Below the pieces are notes generated by a model. That model was given only the letters and a program-made list of their open reading frames with translations, ran no database searches and had not been told where the DNA came from. The position numbers were made by a program, and so were the translations under genes. Positions 46,609 to 56,548 of a stretch of DNA of 64,000 bases are shown one piece after another. The DNA is from Halomonas organivorans. Lineage in GTDB: Bacteria; Pseudomonadota; Gammaproteobacteria; Pseudomonadales; Halomonadaceae. Numbering within the stretch: the stretch's first letter is position 1; every line of letters begins with the position of its first letter. The DNA is taken from the NCBI RefSeq assembly GCF_014192055.1, contig NZ_JACHXM010000006.1:126746-190745 (forward strand). The letters run 5' to 3'.

Positions 46609-47334
46609 ATGACGGCAAGCGAGTCCCCGGCGGGCAACGTCGATCCAGCGGAGATCGCCAAGTTCGAGGCCCTGGCGCATCGCTGGTGGGACCCCGACGG
46701 CGAGTTCAAGCCGCTGCACGAGATCAATCCGCTGCGACTCGACTTCATCGATGCTCGCTCGGGCCTGGCCGGCCATCGCGTACTCGATGTCGGCTGCGGT
46801 GGCGGCATCCTCGCCGAAGCCATGGCCCATCGCGGCGCGGACGTCACCGGCATCGATCTGGGCGAGGCGCCGCTGGCGGTCGCCAGGCTTCACGCCGAGG
46901 AAAGCGGCGTCAGCGTGGACTATCGGCAGATCAGCGTCGAGGAACTGGCCGCGGCCCATCCCGGCGAGTTCGATATCGTCACCTGCCTGGAGATGCTCGA
47001 GCACGTGCCCGATCCGGCCTCGGTGATCCGCGCCTGCGCGCAGCTCGTCAAACCCGGCGGCCAGGTGTTCTTCTCGACGCTCAACCGCAACCCCAAGGCC
47101 TATGCCCTGGCCGTGCTCGGCGCCGAGTACCTGTTGCGCATGCTGCCTCGTGGCACCCACGACTACGCCAAGTTCATCCGCCCCTCGGAGCTCGCCGCCT
47201 GGTGTCGCGAAGCCGGCCTGGAAGTGCGTGAGCAGAACGGCCTGACCTACCAGCCGCTGACCCGCCGCTATCGGCTATCCGCCACCGACGTGTCGGTCAA
47301 TTACCTGATGCACTGCCAGCGGGAGGCATCGTGA
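46609..47334 (+). CDS. ubiG: ubiquinone biosynthesis O-methyltransferase UbiG
   Basis: UbiG performs the O-methylation steps of ubiquinone synthesis with SAM. The 241-residue product has the SAM-binding motif [18 protein letters not shown] and typical N-terminal [22 protein letters not shown] 46609 has AGGGAGAGGA upstream and is preferred over an ATG at 46546. The stop overlaps the next gene's GTG start (GTGA), so the two are coupled. Confidence 0.95.
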   Translation: MTASESPAGNVDPAEIAKFEALAHRWWDPDGEFKPLHEINPLRLDFIDARSGLAGHRVLDVGCGGGILAEAMAHRGADVTGIDLGEAPLAVARLHAEESGVSVDYRQISVEELAAAHPGEFDIVTCLEMLEHVPDPASVIRACAQLVKPGGQVFFSTLNRNPKAYALAVLGAEYLLRMLPRGTHDYAKFIRPSELAAWCREAGLEVREQNGLTYQPLTRRYRLSATDVSVNYLMHCQREAS

Positions 47335-48011
47335 GTCGCGATCTGCCGCCCCCCGAGGCGCTGCTCTTCGATCTCGACGGCACCCTGGTGGATACTGCAC
47401 CGGACCTGGCCCGGGCCACCAACGCCCTGCGCGCCCATCACGGTCTCACTCCCCTGCCCTACCCGATGATTCGTGCCCAGGTCTCCAACGGCGGCAGTGC
47501 CCTGGTGACCCTGGCGCTGGGCCTGGAACGCGACCACCACGACCATGACGACGCCCGCAGCTTCCTGCTGTCCGCGTACGGCGAGGCGGTGGCCGTGGAA
47601 AGCCGGGTCTTCCCGCCGCTGGACCGCCTGCTCGACGACTGGCATGGGAGCGGGCGTCCCTGGGGCATCGTCACCAACAAGCCCCGCGCCTATGCCGCCC
47701 CGCTGGTGGAGGCGTTGGGCCTGACGCCGGGAGTGTTGCTGTGCGCCGACGACCTGCCGGTCAAGAAGCCCGACCCGGCACCGTTGTTCGAGGCGGCAAG
47801 ACGTCTGGGGTTGGTTGCCGCCGACTGCTGGTACGTCGGTGATCACCTGCGCGACATGCAAGCCGCCAGGGCCGCCGGCATGCCGGCGATAGCGGTGGGC
47901 TACGGGTATATCGCCGAGGAAGACGACTTCCGCCACTGGCCGGCGGACCTGTGGTTCGAAACCGCCGAGGCGTTGACCCATGCCCTCTCGCCGGTTCATC
48001 CCAAGCGTTGA
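47331..48011 (+). CDS. mupP: HAD phosphatase, MupP/Gph type
   Basis: A 226-residue HAD-superfamily phosphatase: nucleophile Asp in [15 protein letters not shown], motif II in GIVTNKP, motif III Lys in KKPDPAPL and [10 protein letters not shown]. Sequence alone would say phosphoglycolate phosphatase (Gph). The order ubiG, this gene, then a YciK-like reductase matches pseudomonads, where the gene is mupP, the N-acetylmuramate-6-phosphate phosphatase of peptidoglycan recycling; here the reductase is inverted. The GTG start overlaps ubiG. The symbol is inferred from this context. Confidence 0.72.
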   Translation: MSRDLPPPEALLFDLDGTLVDTAPDLARATNALRAHHGLTPLPYPMIRAQVSNGGSALVTLALGLERDHHDHDDARSFLLSAYGEAVAVESRVFPPLDRLLDDWHGSGRPWGIVTNKPRAYAAPLVEALGLTPGVLLCADDLPVKKPDPAPLFEAARRLGLVAADCWYVGDHLRDMQAARAAGMPAIAVGYGYIAEEDDFRHWPADLWFETAEALTHALSPVHPKR

Positions 48012-48064
48012 TGTCCCGCCACGGCGACACCACTGCACGGCTCTGCCTGGCAAGGTAGCAGGAC

Positions 48065-48183
48065 TTTTCGCAGGAGCGATCTTCAGATCCAGCCCGGCGC
48101 ATCGGCGGCGGTAGTGGCACCGCCGTAGATATCCCGGGCGCCTGCGGCGCCATTCGCGCAGAAAATCTGCGCTCCCACGAAAA
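48065..48183. repeat. inverted-repeat intergenic element, copy C1
   Basis: Left arm TTTTCGCAGGAGC (48065-48077) with a changed base pattern, core GATCTTCAGATC (48078-48089), and right arm GCTCCCACGAAAA (48171-48183). Internally it has GGGCGCCTGCGGCGCC and GCGCAGAAAATCTGCGC hairpins. It lies downstream of the MupP/Gph gene, in tandem with copy C2. Confidence 0.75.
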
Positions 48184-48218
48184 CCTGCCTGGTGGCTCTG
48201 ACTCGCCGAGGGGCGCTT

Positions 48219-48329
48219 GTCGTGGGAACGATCTTCAGATCCGTTCCGACGCATCGGCGAAAGCGGTGCCGCGAGGCATCAAGCCATCGTGCAGCGGTGC
48301 CGCAGCGCCGGAGCATGTGCTCCCACAAT
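48219..48329. repeat. inverted-repeat intergenic element, copy C2
   Basis: Left arm TGTCGTGGGAACG, core GATCTTCAGATC (48230-48241) and right arm GTGCTCCCACAATG. It shares CCGACGCATCGGCG with copies A2 and C1. The arms are more diverged than in copy B. Between it and the YciK-like gene lies only that gene's terminator. Confidence 0.7.
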
Positions 48330-48363
48330 GGGATTCACGCCAGGGAGCGAAGCACCCAAGAAA

Positions 48364-48389
48364 ACGGGCCTCCCCGGAGGGAGGCCCGT
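48364..48389 (-). terminator. terminator of the YciK-like gene
   Basis: A perfect 11-bp inverted repeat (ACGGGCCTCCC at 48364-48374, GGGAGGCCCGT at 48379-48389) with a 4-nt loop, 21 bp after the stop. On the minus strand it is followed by TTTTCTTGG. Confidence 0.8.
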
Positions 48390-48410
48390 GCTACGTCCGG
48401 CTGCCGGCGA

Positions 48411-49175
48411 TCACTGTTTGGGCGGCTGGGCGTCGAACCGCTCGCCGCTGTGCCCCTGGCTATCGGGGCCCATCAGCCACAGGTAGGTGGGCATGATCTC
48501 CTCCGGCGTGCGCAGCGCCTCGGGGTCCTCCGCCGGATAGGCGGACTTGCGCATGGCGGTGCGGGTGCCGCCCGGGTTCAGGCTGTTGATGCGCAGCGTG
48601 CCGAGGTGCTCCACCTCATCGGCCAGCACCTCCATGAACCCCTCGGTGGCGAACTTCGACACCGAATAGGCGCCCCAGTAGGCACGCCCGCGGCGCCCCA
48701 CCGAGGAAGACGTGAAGATCACCGAGGCATCCGGCGAGGCCTCCAGCAGCGGCAGCAGCGCCTGGGTCATCCAGATCGGGCCGTTGATGTTGACCTGCAT
48801 CACCTGTTCCCAGAGCTCGGGGTTGTACTGCGCGAAAGGCGTGATGCGCCCCAGCAGCCCGGCGTTGTGCAGAATGCCGTCGAGCCGGCCGAACTCCTTG
48901 TCGAGCGTCTCGGCCATGTCGTGGAAGTCCTTGACCGTCGCGCCCTCGAAGTTGAGCGGGAATATCGCCGGCTGCGGCAGTCCCTCGGCCTCGATGGCGT
49001 CGTAGACGGCCTCCAACTTGGCGATGGTACGCCCCAGCAGGATCACCGTCGCGCCGTGGCGAGCGTAGCTCAGGGCAGCGGCGCGACCGATGCCGTCGCC
49101 GGCACCGGTGACCAGTATCACCCGACCGGCCAGCAGGTCGGCGGGTGCCTGATAGTCGATCTTGCAGATGGTCAT
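48411..49175 (-). CDS. YciK-like short-chain dehydrogenase/reductase
   Basis: A 254-residue classical SDR. The NAD(P)-binding motif is VTGAGDGIGRAAALSYA, followed by HNAGLLGRITPF, the catalytic Ser in IFTSSSVGRRGRAYW, and YSVSKFATEG with Tyr and Lys. It matches the YciK group, whose substrate is unknown. It lies 14 bp behind cpoB in the same orientation, so it may be read from the tol-pal operon, and it faces the ubiG-mupP pair. Confidence 0.88.
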   Translation of the reverse strand: MTICKIDYQAPADLLAGRVILVTGAGDGIGRAAALSYARHGATVILLGRTIAKLEAVYDAIEAEGLPQPAIFPLNFEGATVKDFHDMAETLDKEFGRLDGILHNAGLLGRITPFAQYNPELWEQVMQVNINGPIWMTQALLPLLEASPDASVIFTSSSVGRRGRAYWGAYSVSKFATEGFMEVLADEVEHLGTLRINSLNPGGTRTAMRKSAYPAEDPEALRTPEEIMPTYLWLMGPDSQGHSGERFDAQPPKQ

Positions 49176-49189
49176 GGCAAAGCTCCGCG

Positions 49190-49981
49190 TCAGTTGCCCG
49201 CCTGGCGCAGGAAGTCGCTGGCCAGGCTGGCGGCGCTGCTGTCGGGATACTCCTCGCGCACCCGCTCGAGCAGCTCGCGACTGGCATCCGGCTCACCCTG
49301 GCGGGCCTTGAGCAGACCCAGCTTGTAGAGCGCGTCGGGCACCTTGTTGCTGTCGGGGAAGTCATCCAGGACACGACGGAAGGCGCCCTCGGCCGCCTCC
49401 AGGTCGGACCCCGCCGAATGCAGCTCGCCGAGCCAGTAATAGGCGTTGGCGGTCAGCTGGGTGTTCGGGTGTTCCGAGACGAAGGCTTCGAAGGCCTGGG
49501 TCGCCGCCTCGAACTCACGGGCCTGCACCTTGGCGAACGCCGCCTGGTAGTCGGCGCGGGCACCCGCATCCGAAGCGCCGGATGCTCCCCCGCCCTGGCT
49601 CGGCGACGAGGCCTCGTCACTCGGGGAGGACCCCTCGTCAAGCGCCGGCTGGCTGTCTTGCCCGCCAGGCGCAGGCCCCGCCGCCAAACGGTCCTCGAGG
49701 TCCATGTACTGCTGCCGAGTCTGGCGCTTCAGCTGCTCGAGCTGGTAGCGCAGTTCCTCGACCTGCCCGCGCAGCTGGCGCATCTCTTCCTGATTGCGCT
49801 GCACCTGGTTGAACAGCACCAGGCTGCCCCCCGCCTCCTCGCGGGTGGCGGTCTGGTCATAGAAACTGCTGCGGCCCGAGCCGGGGGAGAGATCCTCCAC
49901 CACAGGCTGCTGGGCCAGCACCGGGGCCGCCAGCAGGCTAAGCGCCCCCGCGGTGTACCAGGCTTTGAGACGAGGTCTCAT
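49190..49981 (-). CDS. cpoB: Tol-Pal coordinator CpoB (YbgF)
   Basis: CpoB is a periplasmic TPR protein that couples peptidoglycan synthesis by PBP1B to Tol-Pal-driven outer-membrane constriction. The 263-residue precursor has a signal peptide ending VLA-QQ, a short trimerising coiled coil (about residues 55-95), a low-complexity Ser/Gly/Pro linker (100-140) and C-terminal tetratricopeptide repeats (NAYYWLGELHSAG and the following DALYKLGLLKARQG). It is last of the conserved tol-pal genes. Confidence 0.93.
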   Translation of the reverse strand: MRPRLKAWYTAGALSLLAAPVLAQQPVVEDLSPGSGRSSFYDQTATREEAGGSLVLFNQVQRNQEEMRQLRGQVEELRYQLEQLKRQTRQQYMDLEDRLAAGPAPGGQDSQPALDEGSSPSDEASSPSQGGGASGASDAGARADYQAAFAKVQAREFEAATQAFEAFVSEHPNTQLTANAYYWLGELHSAGSDLEAAEGAFRRVLDDFPDSNKVPDALYKLGLLKARQGEPDASRELLERVREEYPDSSAASLASDFLRQAGN

Positions 49982-50024
49982 CGCGTCCTCCCTTCGCTAT
50001 CGTGTTGCCGTGCGTGGCCCGTGC

Positions 50025-50561
50025 TCAGTAGGCGAAGACCACCCGGCGATTCTGGGCATAGGCTTCCTCGTTGCTGCCACGGGCCGCCGGACGTTCCTCG
50101 CCATAGCTGACCACTTCCACCTGGGAAGGCGAAACGCCCTCAACGCTCAGGAACCGCTCCACGGCCCCGGCACGACGCTCGCCGAGCGCCAGGTTGTACT
50201 CGCGGGTACCGCGTTCGTCGGTGTGGCCCTGGAGCACCACGCTGGCACTGGGATTGCTGCGCAGGAAGTTGGCATGGGACTCGAGTACTGACTGGAACTC
50301 GGGGCGGATCGCATCGCTGTCGTAGGCGAAGTAGATGGTGCGGACCTCGGGGATACGCGAGCCGGCCATCTGGCCGGCGCCCTCGCCGAGTCCGCTGCCG
50401 CTGACCTGGCCGCTACCGGCGGTGCCGGTACCCACGCCGCCGCTGCCGGCAGTGCCGTCCATGCTGCCCTCCTGGGTGCCGCCGGTGCTGGAACAGCCGG
50501 CCATCACGGCCAGAGACATGGCGACGGCCAGGGTGCGGGCATAAGGCTTGAATTGCATCAT
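50025..50561 (-). CDS. pal: peptidoglycan-associated lipoprotein Pal
   Basis: Pal is an outer-membrane lipoprotein that binds peptidoglycan and TolB. The lipobox is LAVMAGCSS. A Gly/Ser/Thr-rich linker (about residues 26-66) precedes the OmpA-like domain, with IYFAYDSDAIRPEF and the peptidoglycan-binding QGHTDERGTREYNLALGERR. The length of 178 is usual. The second codon is also ATG, so the start may be 50558. Confidence 0.95.
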   Translation of the reverse strand: MMQFKPYARTLAVAMSLAVMAGCSSTGGTQEGSMDGTAGSGGVGTGTAGSGQVSGSGLGEGAGQMAGSRIPEVRTIYFAYDSDAIRPEFQSVLESHANFLRSNPSASVVLQGHTDERGTREYNLALGERRAGAVERFLSVEGVSPSQVEVVSYGEERPAARGSNEEAYAQNRRVVFAY

Positions 50562-50587
50562 TCGACTCCTTTCCTTGCGGGATACGT

Positions 50588-51874
50588 TCAGTTCAGAAAC
50601 GGGGACCAGGCGGGCTCGCGCACATCGCCCTGGGCGGCGGGCAGCCGGAACGATGCCCGTCCATCCGCGGAGACGGCCCCCAGTACGCCATTACCGCCCT
50701 GTTGGGTGGCGAAGATTACCATGGTGCCATTAGGCGCGACACTGGGTGATTCGGCCTGGCCGGCATCGCCGAGCTCCACCAGCCGTCCGCTCTCCAGATC
50801 CTGCTTGGCCACCCGGTAGCCGTTGGCCCCGCCATGGATCAGGAAGATGGACTCGCCGTCCGGGGCGAAGCGTGCCCGGGCATTATAGTTGCCGGTGAAG
50901 GTGATGCGCTCGGGCGAGCCACCCAACGTCTGGCGATAGACCTGCGGGCCGCCGCTGCGATCCGAGGTGTAGATCAGGCTGTTGCCGTCCGGCGCCCAGG
51001 CCGGTTCGGTCTCGATGCTGGGGCTGTTGGTGATGCGCTGCAGGTTCTGCGAGCCGATATCCATGACGTAGATGTCCGGCTGGCCATCCTTGGACAGCGC
51101 CATGGCCAGGCGCCGACCATCCGGCGACCAGGCCGGTGCACTGTTGAGCCCCTCGAAGGAGGTGAGGCGTGCCCGGCGACCGCTCGCGACTTCCTGGACA
51201 TAGATGCCCGGTCGACCGGACTCGAAGGAAACGTAGGCAAGCTTGCCACCGTCCGGCGACCAGGCCGGCGACATGATCGGCTGGTCGGAGCTCAGCACCT
51301 GCTGGCTATTGCGGCCGTCCGCATCGGCAATGAACAGCTGGTAGGCGGTGGCATCGCCGACGCCCTGGGAAGTGACGTAGGCGATGCGAGTGGAGAAGGC
51401 ACCGCGAATGCCGGTGATCTCCTCGAAGATCTGGTCGCTGATGCGATGAGCGGCGGCGCGCATCTGATCCTGACCGGCGGTGATCACCTCACCAAGCATC
51501 CGCGATTCGCCGCTGACGTTCATCAGCTCGTACTGGATCTCGACGCCGCCGCCGGTGCGGCTGACGCGGCCGACCACCAGATAGCGGGTGTCGAGGGCTT
51601 GCCAGTCGCCGAAGCTGACGTCGTCGCCGCTGCTCGGCTTGGCGAACATCGCCTCACGATCCAGGGGCGCGAAATAGCCGCTACGCTCCAGGTCATCGGA
51701 AATGATCTGTGCCACGTCCTGCGGTAGCGACTGGCCGTCATCGGCGAAGGGCACCACGGCGATGGGTGTGGCGCGCTCGTTGCCACGCGTGATGTCGATG
51801 GTCAGGTCGGCCTGGGCAAGCGACGTGCAAAGCAGCAGCACGGTCGCCAGCCAGGTGGTCATCAAGGCTCTCAT
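50588..51874 (-). CDS. tolB: Tol-Pal translocation protein TolB
   Basis: TolB is the periplasmic component that binds Pal. The 428-residue precursor has a signal peptide ending AQA-DL, the TolB N-terminal domain (to about 135) and a six-blade beta-propeller with repeated AWSPDG motifs (for example [16 protein letters not shown]). Its ATG overlaps the tolA stop by one base (TGATG), showing coupling. Confidence 0.95.
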   Translation of the reverse strand: MRALMTTWLATVLLLCTSLAQADLTIDITRGNERATPIAVVPFADDGQSLPQDVAQIISDDLERSGYFAPLDREAMFAKPSSGDDVSFGDWQALDTRYLVVGRVSRTGGGVEIQYELMNVSGESRMLGEVITAGQDQMRAAAHRISDQIFEEITGIRGAFSTRIAYVTSQGVGDATAYQLFIADADGRNSQQVLSSDQPIMSPAWSPDGGKLAYVSFESGRPGIYVQEVASGRRARLTSFEGLNSAPAWSPDGRRLAMALSKDGQPDIYVMDIGSQNLQRITNSPSIETEPAWAPDGNSLIYTSDRSGGPQVYRQTLGGSPERITFTGNYNARARFAPDGESIFLIHGGANGYRVAKQDLESGRLVELGDAGQAESPSVAPNGTMVIFATQQGGNGVLGAVSADGRASFRLPAAQGDVREPAWSPFLN

Positions 51875-52992
51875 CAGCGAATGTCCCCCGGTCGGAATCT
51901 GAGGTTGAACTCACGGTACTGGCGTTGCACCGCAGCGGGCAGCTCACGCAGCTCGGCAAAGGGTGCGGCGGTTTCCACGGCCTCCAGGGCCGAGCGGTCG
52001 AAGGCGCTGTTGCCACTGCTACGACCCACGCTCGCGGCGAATAGCTCCCCGGAGGGGCCCAGGCGGACGGCGATCTCGGCGGCGGCGCCGTCCGGGACGT
52101 TGGGCGGAATCACCCAGGATTGCTCCACGGCCTGGCGCACCAGGTTGATGAAGCCGTTGGCCGCCTGCTCGGCCTGGCGAGCATTGGCCACGGACTCGGA
52201 TTCGCCGGCGATCGCCTGGTCGAGACTATTCTGCGCGGCTTCGGCGGCGCGACGAGCGGCTTCTTCCTTGCGCCGCTGTTCTTCGGCCTCGCGCTGCTTG
52301 CGGGCCGCTTCCTCGGCCTGACGCTGGCGTTCGGCTTCTGCCTCTTGCTCGCGACGCTTCTGCTCCTCGGCTTCGCGCTGCTTGCGGGCTTCTTCCTCGG
52401 CCTGGCGCTGGCGTTCGGCTTCTGCCTCTTGCTCGCGACGCTTCTGCGCCTCGGCTTCGCGCTGCTTGCGCGCCTCTTCCTCGGCCTGGCGCTGGCGTTC
52501 GGCCTCGGCCTCCTGCTGGCGTCGCTGCTCGGCCTCGCGTTCGCGGCGAGCCGCTTCCTCCTGACGCTGGCGCTCCGCCTCTTGGCGTTCGGCTTGCTGG
52601 CGGGCCGCTTCTTCCTCGCGCCTCTGGGCCTCGGCCGCGGCCTGCTCGGCGGCCTGGCGAGCCTGTTCACGGTCCTCGGCCTTGGCCGCCTCCTCGGCCT
52701 GACGCTGGCGTTCGGCCTCGGCTTGTTGCTCGGCTTCCGCCTGGGCGGCCTGCGCCTCCTCGCGTTGGCGCTCCGCTTCGGCCGCGGCCCTGGCCCGCTG
52801 CTGCTGTGCCTGCTGCGCCTGATCGGTGGCGGTCTCGGCGCGCACCAGCGTGGCCTGGACGATAGCCTGGTTCGGCGGCTCGCGCTCGGCGGTCGGAAAG
52901 CGGATGACGCTGATCACCAATAACCCCAGGTGCAGGCCAATGGCGAGGATCAGCGGCAGCCCATAGCCGACGCGACGATGGTATCTGGCCAT
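51874..52992 (-). CDS. tolA: TolA, inner-membrane-anchored Tol system protein
   Basis: TolA links the TolQR motor to TolB-Pal. The 372-residue product has one N-terminal helix ([19 protein letters not shown]), a long Ala/Glu/Arg/Gln helical domain (about 55-255) and a C-terminal globular domain with [20 protein letters not shown]. The helical domain includes a near-perfect 28-residue tandem repeat (84 bp in DNA). Confidence 0.93.
   Translation of the reverse strand: MARYHRRVGYGLPLILAIGLHLGLLVISVIRFPTAEREPPNQAIVQATLVRAETATDQAQQAQQQRARAAAEAERQREEAQAAQAEAEQQAEAERQRQAEEAAKAEDREQARQAAEQAAAEAQRREEEAARQQAERQEAERQRQEEAARREREAEQRRQQEAEAERQRQAEEEARKQREAEAQKRREQEAEAERQRQAEEEARKQREAEEQKRREQEAEAERQRQAEEAARKQREAEEQRRKEEAARRAAEAAQNSLDQAIAGESESVANARQAEQAANGFINLVRQAVEQSWVIPPNVPDGAAAEIAVRLGPSGELFAASVGRSSGNSAFDRSALEAVETAAPFAELRELPAAVQRQYREFNLRFRPGDIR
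52239..52550 (-). repeat. 84-bp tandem repeats inside tolA
   Basis: The segment GCTGGCGTTCGGC recurs at exactly 84-bp spacing (52323, 52407, 52491 on the + strand), with near-identical units encoding [20 protein letters not shown] plus eight more residues. The outer units are more diverged. Unit number would change TolA length in 28-residue steps. Confidence 0.85.
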
Positions 52993-53001
52993 GCGCGCTC
53001 C

Positions 53002-53442
<441 letters not shown>

Positions 53443-53455
53443 GGCGTCGCCCTCC

Positions 53456-54145
53456 TCAGCCGGCAGCGGCGTCGCCGCGCCCTTGCAGGTTACGGTGCAG
53501 GATGGAGTGGAACTCCTCGGCGAAGTCCTCGTACTTGCCGAGCATGCGCGACGATTCGGCCGACAGCCGGTTGTAGAAGATCACCGCGGGAATAGCGGCG
53601 AACAGGCCCATGGCGGTGGCGATCAGCGCTTCTGCGATCCACGGCGCCACCGTGGCCAGGGTCGCCTGCTGGGCCATGGACAGCGACTGGAAGGAGCCCA
53701 TGATGCCCCAGACCGTGCCGAACAGCCCGATATAGGGGCTCGATGATGCCACGGTGGCCAGGAACACCAGGTGCAGGTTGAGGCGATCTTCCTCGCGGGA
53801 CCAGGCCACGCGCATGCTGCGCTGCACGCCGTCGAGGATCGCCTGGGGGCTCCGCGTCTTGGGCATCAGGCGATTGAACTCGCGAAAGCCGGCACGAAAG
53901 ATATGCTCGGCGCCCTGGGTCTCCTGCTCGGCGGGCGTTTCGCGATACAGCTCGTTGAGGTCGACCCCTGACCAGAAGCGGTCCTCGAAGTCGCGGTGGG
54001 CCTTGCGCGCCCGGCGCATCACGAAGCTGCGCTGGAAAATCACCACCCAGGACAGCAGCGAGCCCAGCAGCAGCAGCAGCATCACCGCCTGCACCACGCC
54101 GCTGGCGTTCATGATCAGGTGGGGAATGGACATGGCGTCGTTCAC
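53456..54145 (-). CDS. tolQ: TolQ, Tol-Pal proton channel subunit
   Basis: TolQ is the ExbB/MotA-type partner of TolR. The 229-residue product has three transmembrane helices; the conserved later ones are in SSPYIGLFGTVWGIMGSF and the segment EALIATAMGLFAAIPAVIFY. The start may be MSIPH at 54133. ruvB ends 25 bp upstream with no ybgC between. Confidence 0.94.
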   Translation of the reverse strand: MNDAMSIPHLIMNASGVVQAVMLLLLLGSLLSWVVIFQRSFVMRRARKAHRDFEDRFWSGVDLNELYRETPAEQETQGAEHIFRAGFREFNRLMPKTRSPQAILDGVQRSMRVAWSREEDRLNLHLVFLATVASSSPYIGLFGTVWGIMGSFQSLSMAQQATLATVAPWIAEALIATAMGLFAAIPAVIFYNRLSAESSRMLGKYEDFAEEFHSILHRNLQGRGDAAAG

Positions 54146-54170
54146 GGGAATCCTCGTCGTCTCGTCGGAG

Positions 54171-55199
54171 TCAGTCTTGGGAAGGCGCCGGGGCGCGGTC
54201 GTCCGGCGCCAGGCCGAAATGCTGCCAGGCCTGGCGGGTCACCACTCGCCCTCGGGCGGTACGCATCATCAGCCCCTGCTGGATCAGGTAGGGCTCGATG
54301 ACGTCCTCGATAGTGTCGCGCTCCTCGCCGATCGCCGCGGCCAGCGAGTCGACGCCCACCGGCCCACCGTCGAACTTCTCGATCATCGCCAGCAGCAGCC
54401 GGCGGTCCATGTGATCCAGGCCATGGTGATCGACGTGGAGCATGTTGAGCGCCCGGTCGGCGATCTCGGCGTCGATGTCGCCACTGCCTCGCACCTCGGC
54501 GTAGTCACGCACCCGGCGCAGCAGGCGGTTGGCGATCCTCGGGGTGCCTCGGGAGCGCCGCGCGACTTCGCGGGCGCCGCCGTCGTCGGCGGCCACGCCC
54601 AGCAGCCGCGCCGAGCGGGCGACGATCTCGCTGAGTTCCTCGATCGAGTAGAACTCAAGGCGCTGGACGATACCGAAGCGATCGCGCAGCGGCGAGGTCA
54701 GAAGACCCGCCCGGGTAGTCGCGCCGACCAGGGTGAACGGCGGCAGGTCGAGCTTGATCGAGCGCGCCGCCGGACCCTCGCCGATCACGATGTCGAGCTG
54801 GAAATCCTCCATGGCGGGATAGAGGATCTCTTCCACCACCGGCGAGAGGCGATGGATCTCGTCGATGAACAGCACGTCGCCGGGCTGCAGGTTGGTAAGC
54901 ATCGCGGCGAGGTCGCCGGCGCGCTCGAGTACCGGCCCCGACGTGGACTTAAGTCCTACGCCCATTTCGGTGGCGATGATGTTGGCAAGCGTCGTCTTGC
55001 CCAGCCCCGGCGGGCCGAACACCAGGGTGTGATCGAGGCTCTCCTCGCGACCGCGGGCGGCGTGGATGAAGATCTCAAGCTGCTCGCGGACGCGGGGTTG
55101 GCCGATATAGTCGTCGAGGTGCTTGGGCCGGATGGCGTGGTCCAGTGGGCCTTCGCCGTCGCGGCTGTCGGCGCCGATCAGGCGATCAGTCTCCAGCAT
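54171..55199 (-). CDS. ruvB: Holliday junction helicase RuvB
   Basis: RuvB is the hexameric AAA+ motor that drives branch migration with RuvA. In the 342-residue product: Walker [12 protein letters not shown], Walker B DEIHRL, sensor segment [20 protein letters not shown] and the C-terminal winged helix with [16 protein letters not shown]. It is 49 bp behind ruvA. Confidence 0.97.
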   Translation of the reverse strand: MLETDRLIGADSRDGEGPLDHAIRPKHLDDYIGQPRVREQLEIFIHAARGREESLDHTLVFGPPGLGKTTLANIIATEMGVGLKSTSGPVLERAGDLAAMLTNLQPGDVLFIDEIHRLSPVVEEILYPAMEDFQLDIVIGEGPAARSIKLDLPPFTLVGATTRAGLLTSPLRDRFGIVQRLEFYSIEELSEIVARSARLLGVAADDGGAREVARRSRGTPRIANRLLRRVRDYAEVRGSGDIDAEIADRALNMLHVDHHGLDHMDRRLLLAMIEKFDGGPVGVDSLAAAIGEERDTIEDVIEPYLIQQGLMMRTARGRVVTRQAWQHFGLAPDDRAPAPSQD

Positions 55200-55248
55200 G
55201 GGGCCCCTCCGCCGGCATCAGGATGAAACGCTGCGAGTCACGCATGGG

Positions 55249-55857
55249 TCAGCTCGCCATGCGGCGGGCGAGCGCCGCCTTGATGATCGCCTCGGTGCTG
55301 CCCTCTTCCTCGAGGCCGCCGAGCATCCGCGCCGCCTCGGCGGGCTTGTAGCCGAGACTGACCAGCGCCGCCTCGGCCTCGGCCAGCGGATCCTCGCGCG
55401 CCGCGGGGGCCGCCGACTGCCCCTCGCCGGGCAGGGTGACGCCCTCGCCTTCCCAGTGGGGGAAGCGATCACGCATCTCGACGATCAGACGCTCTGCGGT
55501 CTTCTTGCCCACCCCGGGCAGGCGCGTCAGCGACTTGACGTCGTCGTCCATCACGCAGCGGATGAAGGCGTCCTCGTCCATCCCCGAGAGAATGGCCAGG
55601 GCCAGCTTGGGGCCAACGCCGTTGACCTTGATCAGGGCGCGGAACAGCGCACGTTCCTGCTCGCGAGCGAAGCCGTAGAGCAGGTGGGCATCGTCGCGTA
55701 CGGTGAGGTGCGTATGCAGCGACACCTCCTCTCCGAGCCCGGGCAACGCCACCAGGGTGGTCATGGACGCCTCCAGCTCATAGCCGACGCCAGCCACGTC
55801 CACCATCAGCCAGGGGGGCTGCTTGTCCACCAGGGTGCCTCGCAAGCGTCCGATCAT
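55249..55857 (-). CDS. ruvA: Holliday junction DNA-binding protein RuvA
   Basis: RuvA binds the four-way junction and loads RuvB. The 202-residue protein has an OB-fold start (MIGRLRGTLVDKQPPWLMVD), two helix-hairpin-helix motifs (VNGVGPKLALAIL, LPGVGKKTAERLIVEM) and the C-terminal RuvB-contacting domain (SLGYKPAEAARML). Confidence 0.97.
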   Translation of the reverse strand: MIGRLRGTLVDKQPPWLMVDVAGVGYELEASMTTLVALPGLGEEVSLHTHLTVRDDAHLLYGFAREQERALFRALIKVNGVGPKLALAILSGMDEDAFIRCVMDDDVKSLTRLPGVGKKTAERLIVEMRDRFPHWEGEGVTLPGEGQSAAPAAREDPLAEAEAALVSLGYKPAEAARMLGGLEEEGSTEAIIKAALARRMAS

Positions 55858-55981
55858 GGTATGTCACTGTCCTTGAAGATGAATCCGCGGCGCGTTGGGC
55901 TCACTATACTGGTCCCCCCGACGCCATGCCAGCCCGTGAAACGGCGTTCGACAACCTTTTCGGCGTCGCCGAAAAGCGACA

Positions 55982-56524
55982 TCACTCGGGGCGAAAATCC
56001 CGCCATGATGCCCCTTTGGCGCGCCGCCGGCCGCCGCCGTAACTGCCCTCGCGTATCAGCCCGAGCCGCGCGTGAGCATGCGTCAGGGCGATGGCCAGGG
56101 CATCGGCGGCATCGGCCTGGGGCGTGCCGGACAGCCCCAGGATGGCCGTCACCATGTGCTGTACCTGGGCCTTGTCGGCGCCGCCGCCGCCGGTCACCGC
56201 CTGCTTGATCTGGCGCGGCCCGTACTCGCTGACCGGCAGGCCGTGATTGGCGGCGCAGACGATGGCGGTGCCGCGCGCCTGGCCGAGCTTGAGTGCCGAG
56301 TCGGCGTTCTTCGACATGAACACCTGCTCGATGGCGAACTCGCCCGGACCGTGCAGGCCGATCAACTCGCTGATGCCGGCGTAGACCTGGGCCAGGCGCT
56401 GGGCCAAGTCGTCGCCGCGGGTGCGGATGCAACCGCTGGCCACGTGCTGCGGCTTGGGCGTGGTCACGTCCAGCACCCCATAGCCGGTGATCCGCGATCC
56501 GGGATCGATGCCCAGGATCAGCAT
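55982..56524 (-). CDS. ruvC: Holliday junction resolvase RuvC
   Basis: RuvC cuts Holliday junctions symmetrically. The acidic active-site residues are visible in [21 protein letters not shown] and [15 protein letters not shown]. The 180-residue length is normal. A 124-bp gap separates it from ruvA, which may hold another promoter. It is 24 bp behind yebC. Confidence 0.97.
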   Translation of the reverse strand: MLILGIDPGSRITGYGVLDVTTPKPQHVASGCIRTRGDDLAQRLAQVYAGISELIGLHGPGEFAIEQVFMSKNADSALKLGQARGTAIVCAANHGLPVSEYGPRQIKQAVTGGGGADKAQVQHMVTAILGLSGTPQADAADALAIALTHAHARLGLIREGSYGGGRRRAKGASWRDFRPE

Positions 56525-56548
56525 GCAAGCCCCTTCGTCATGGGAGAT

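Noticed and set aside
52239-52550. Regular repeats that could suggest a CRISPR array
   Set aside because: They have no unique spacers and are an in-frame part of tolA.
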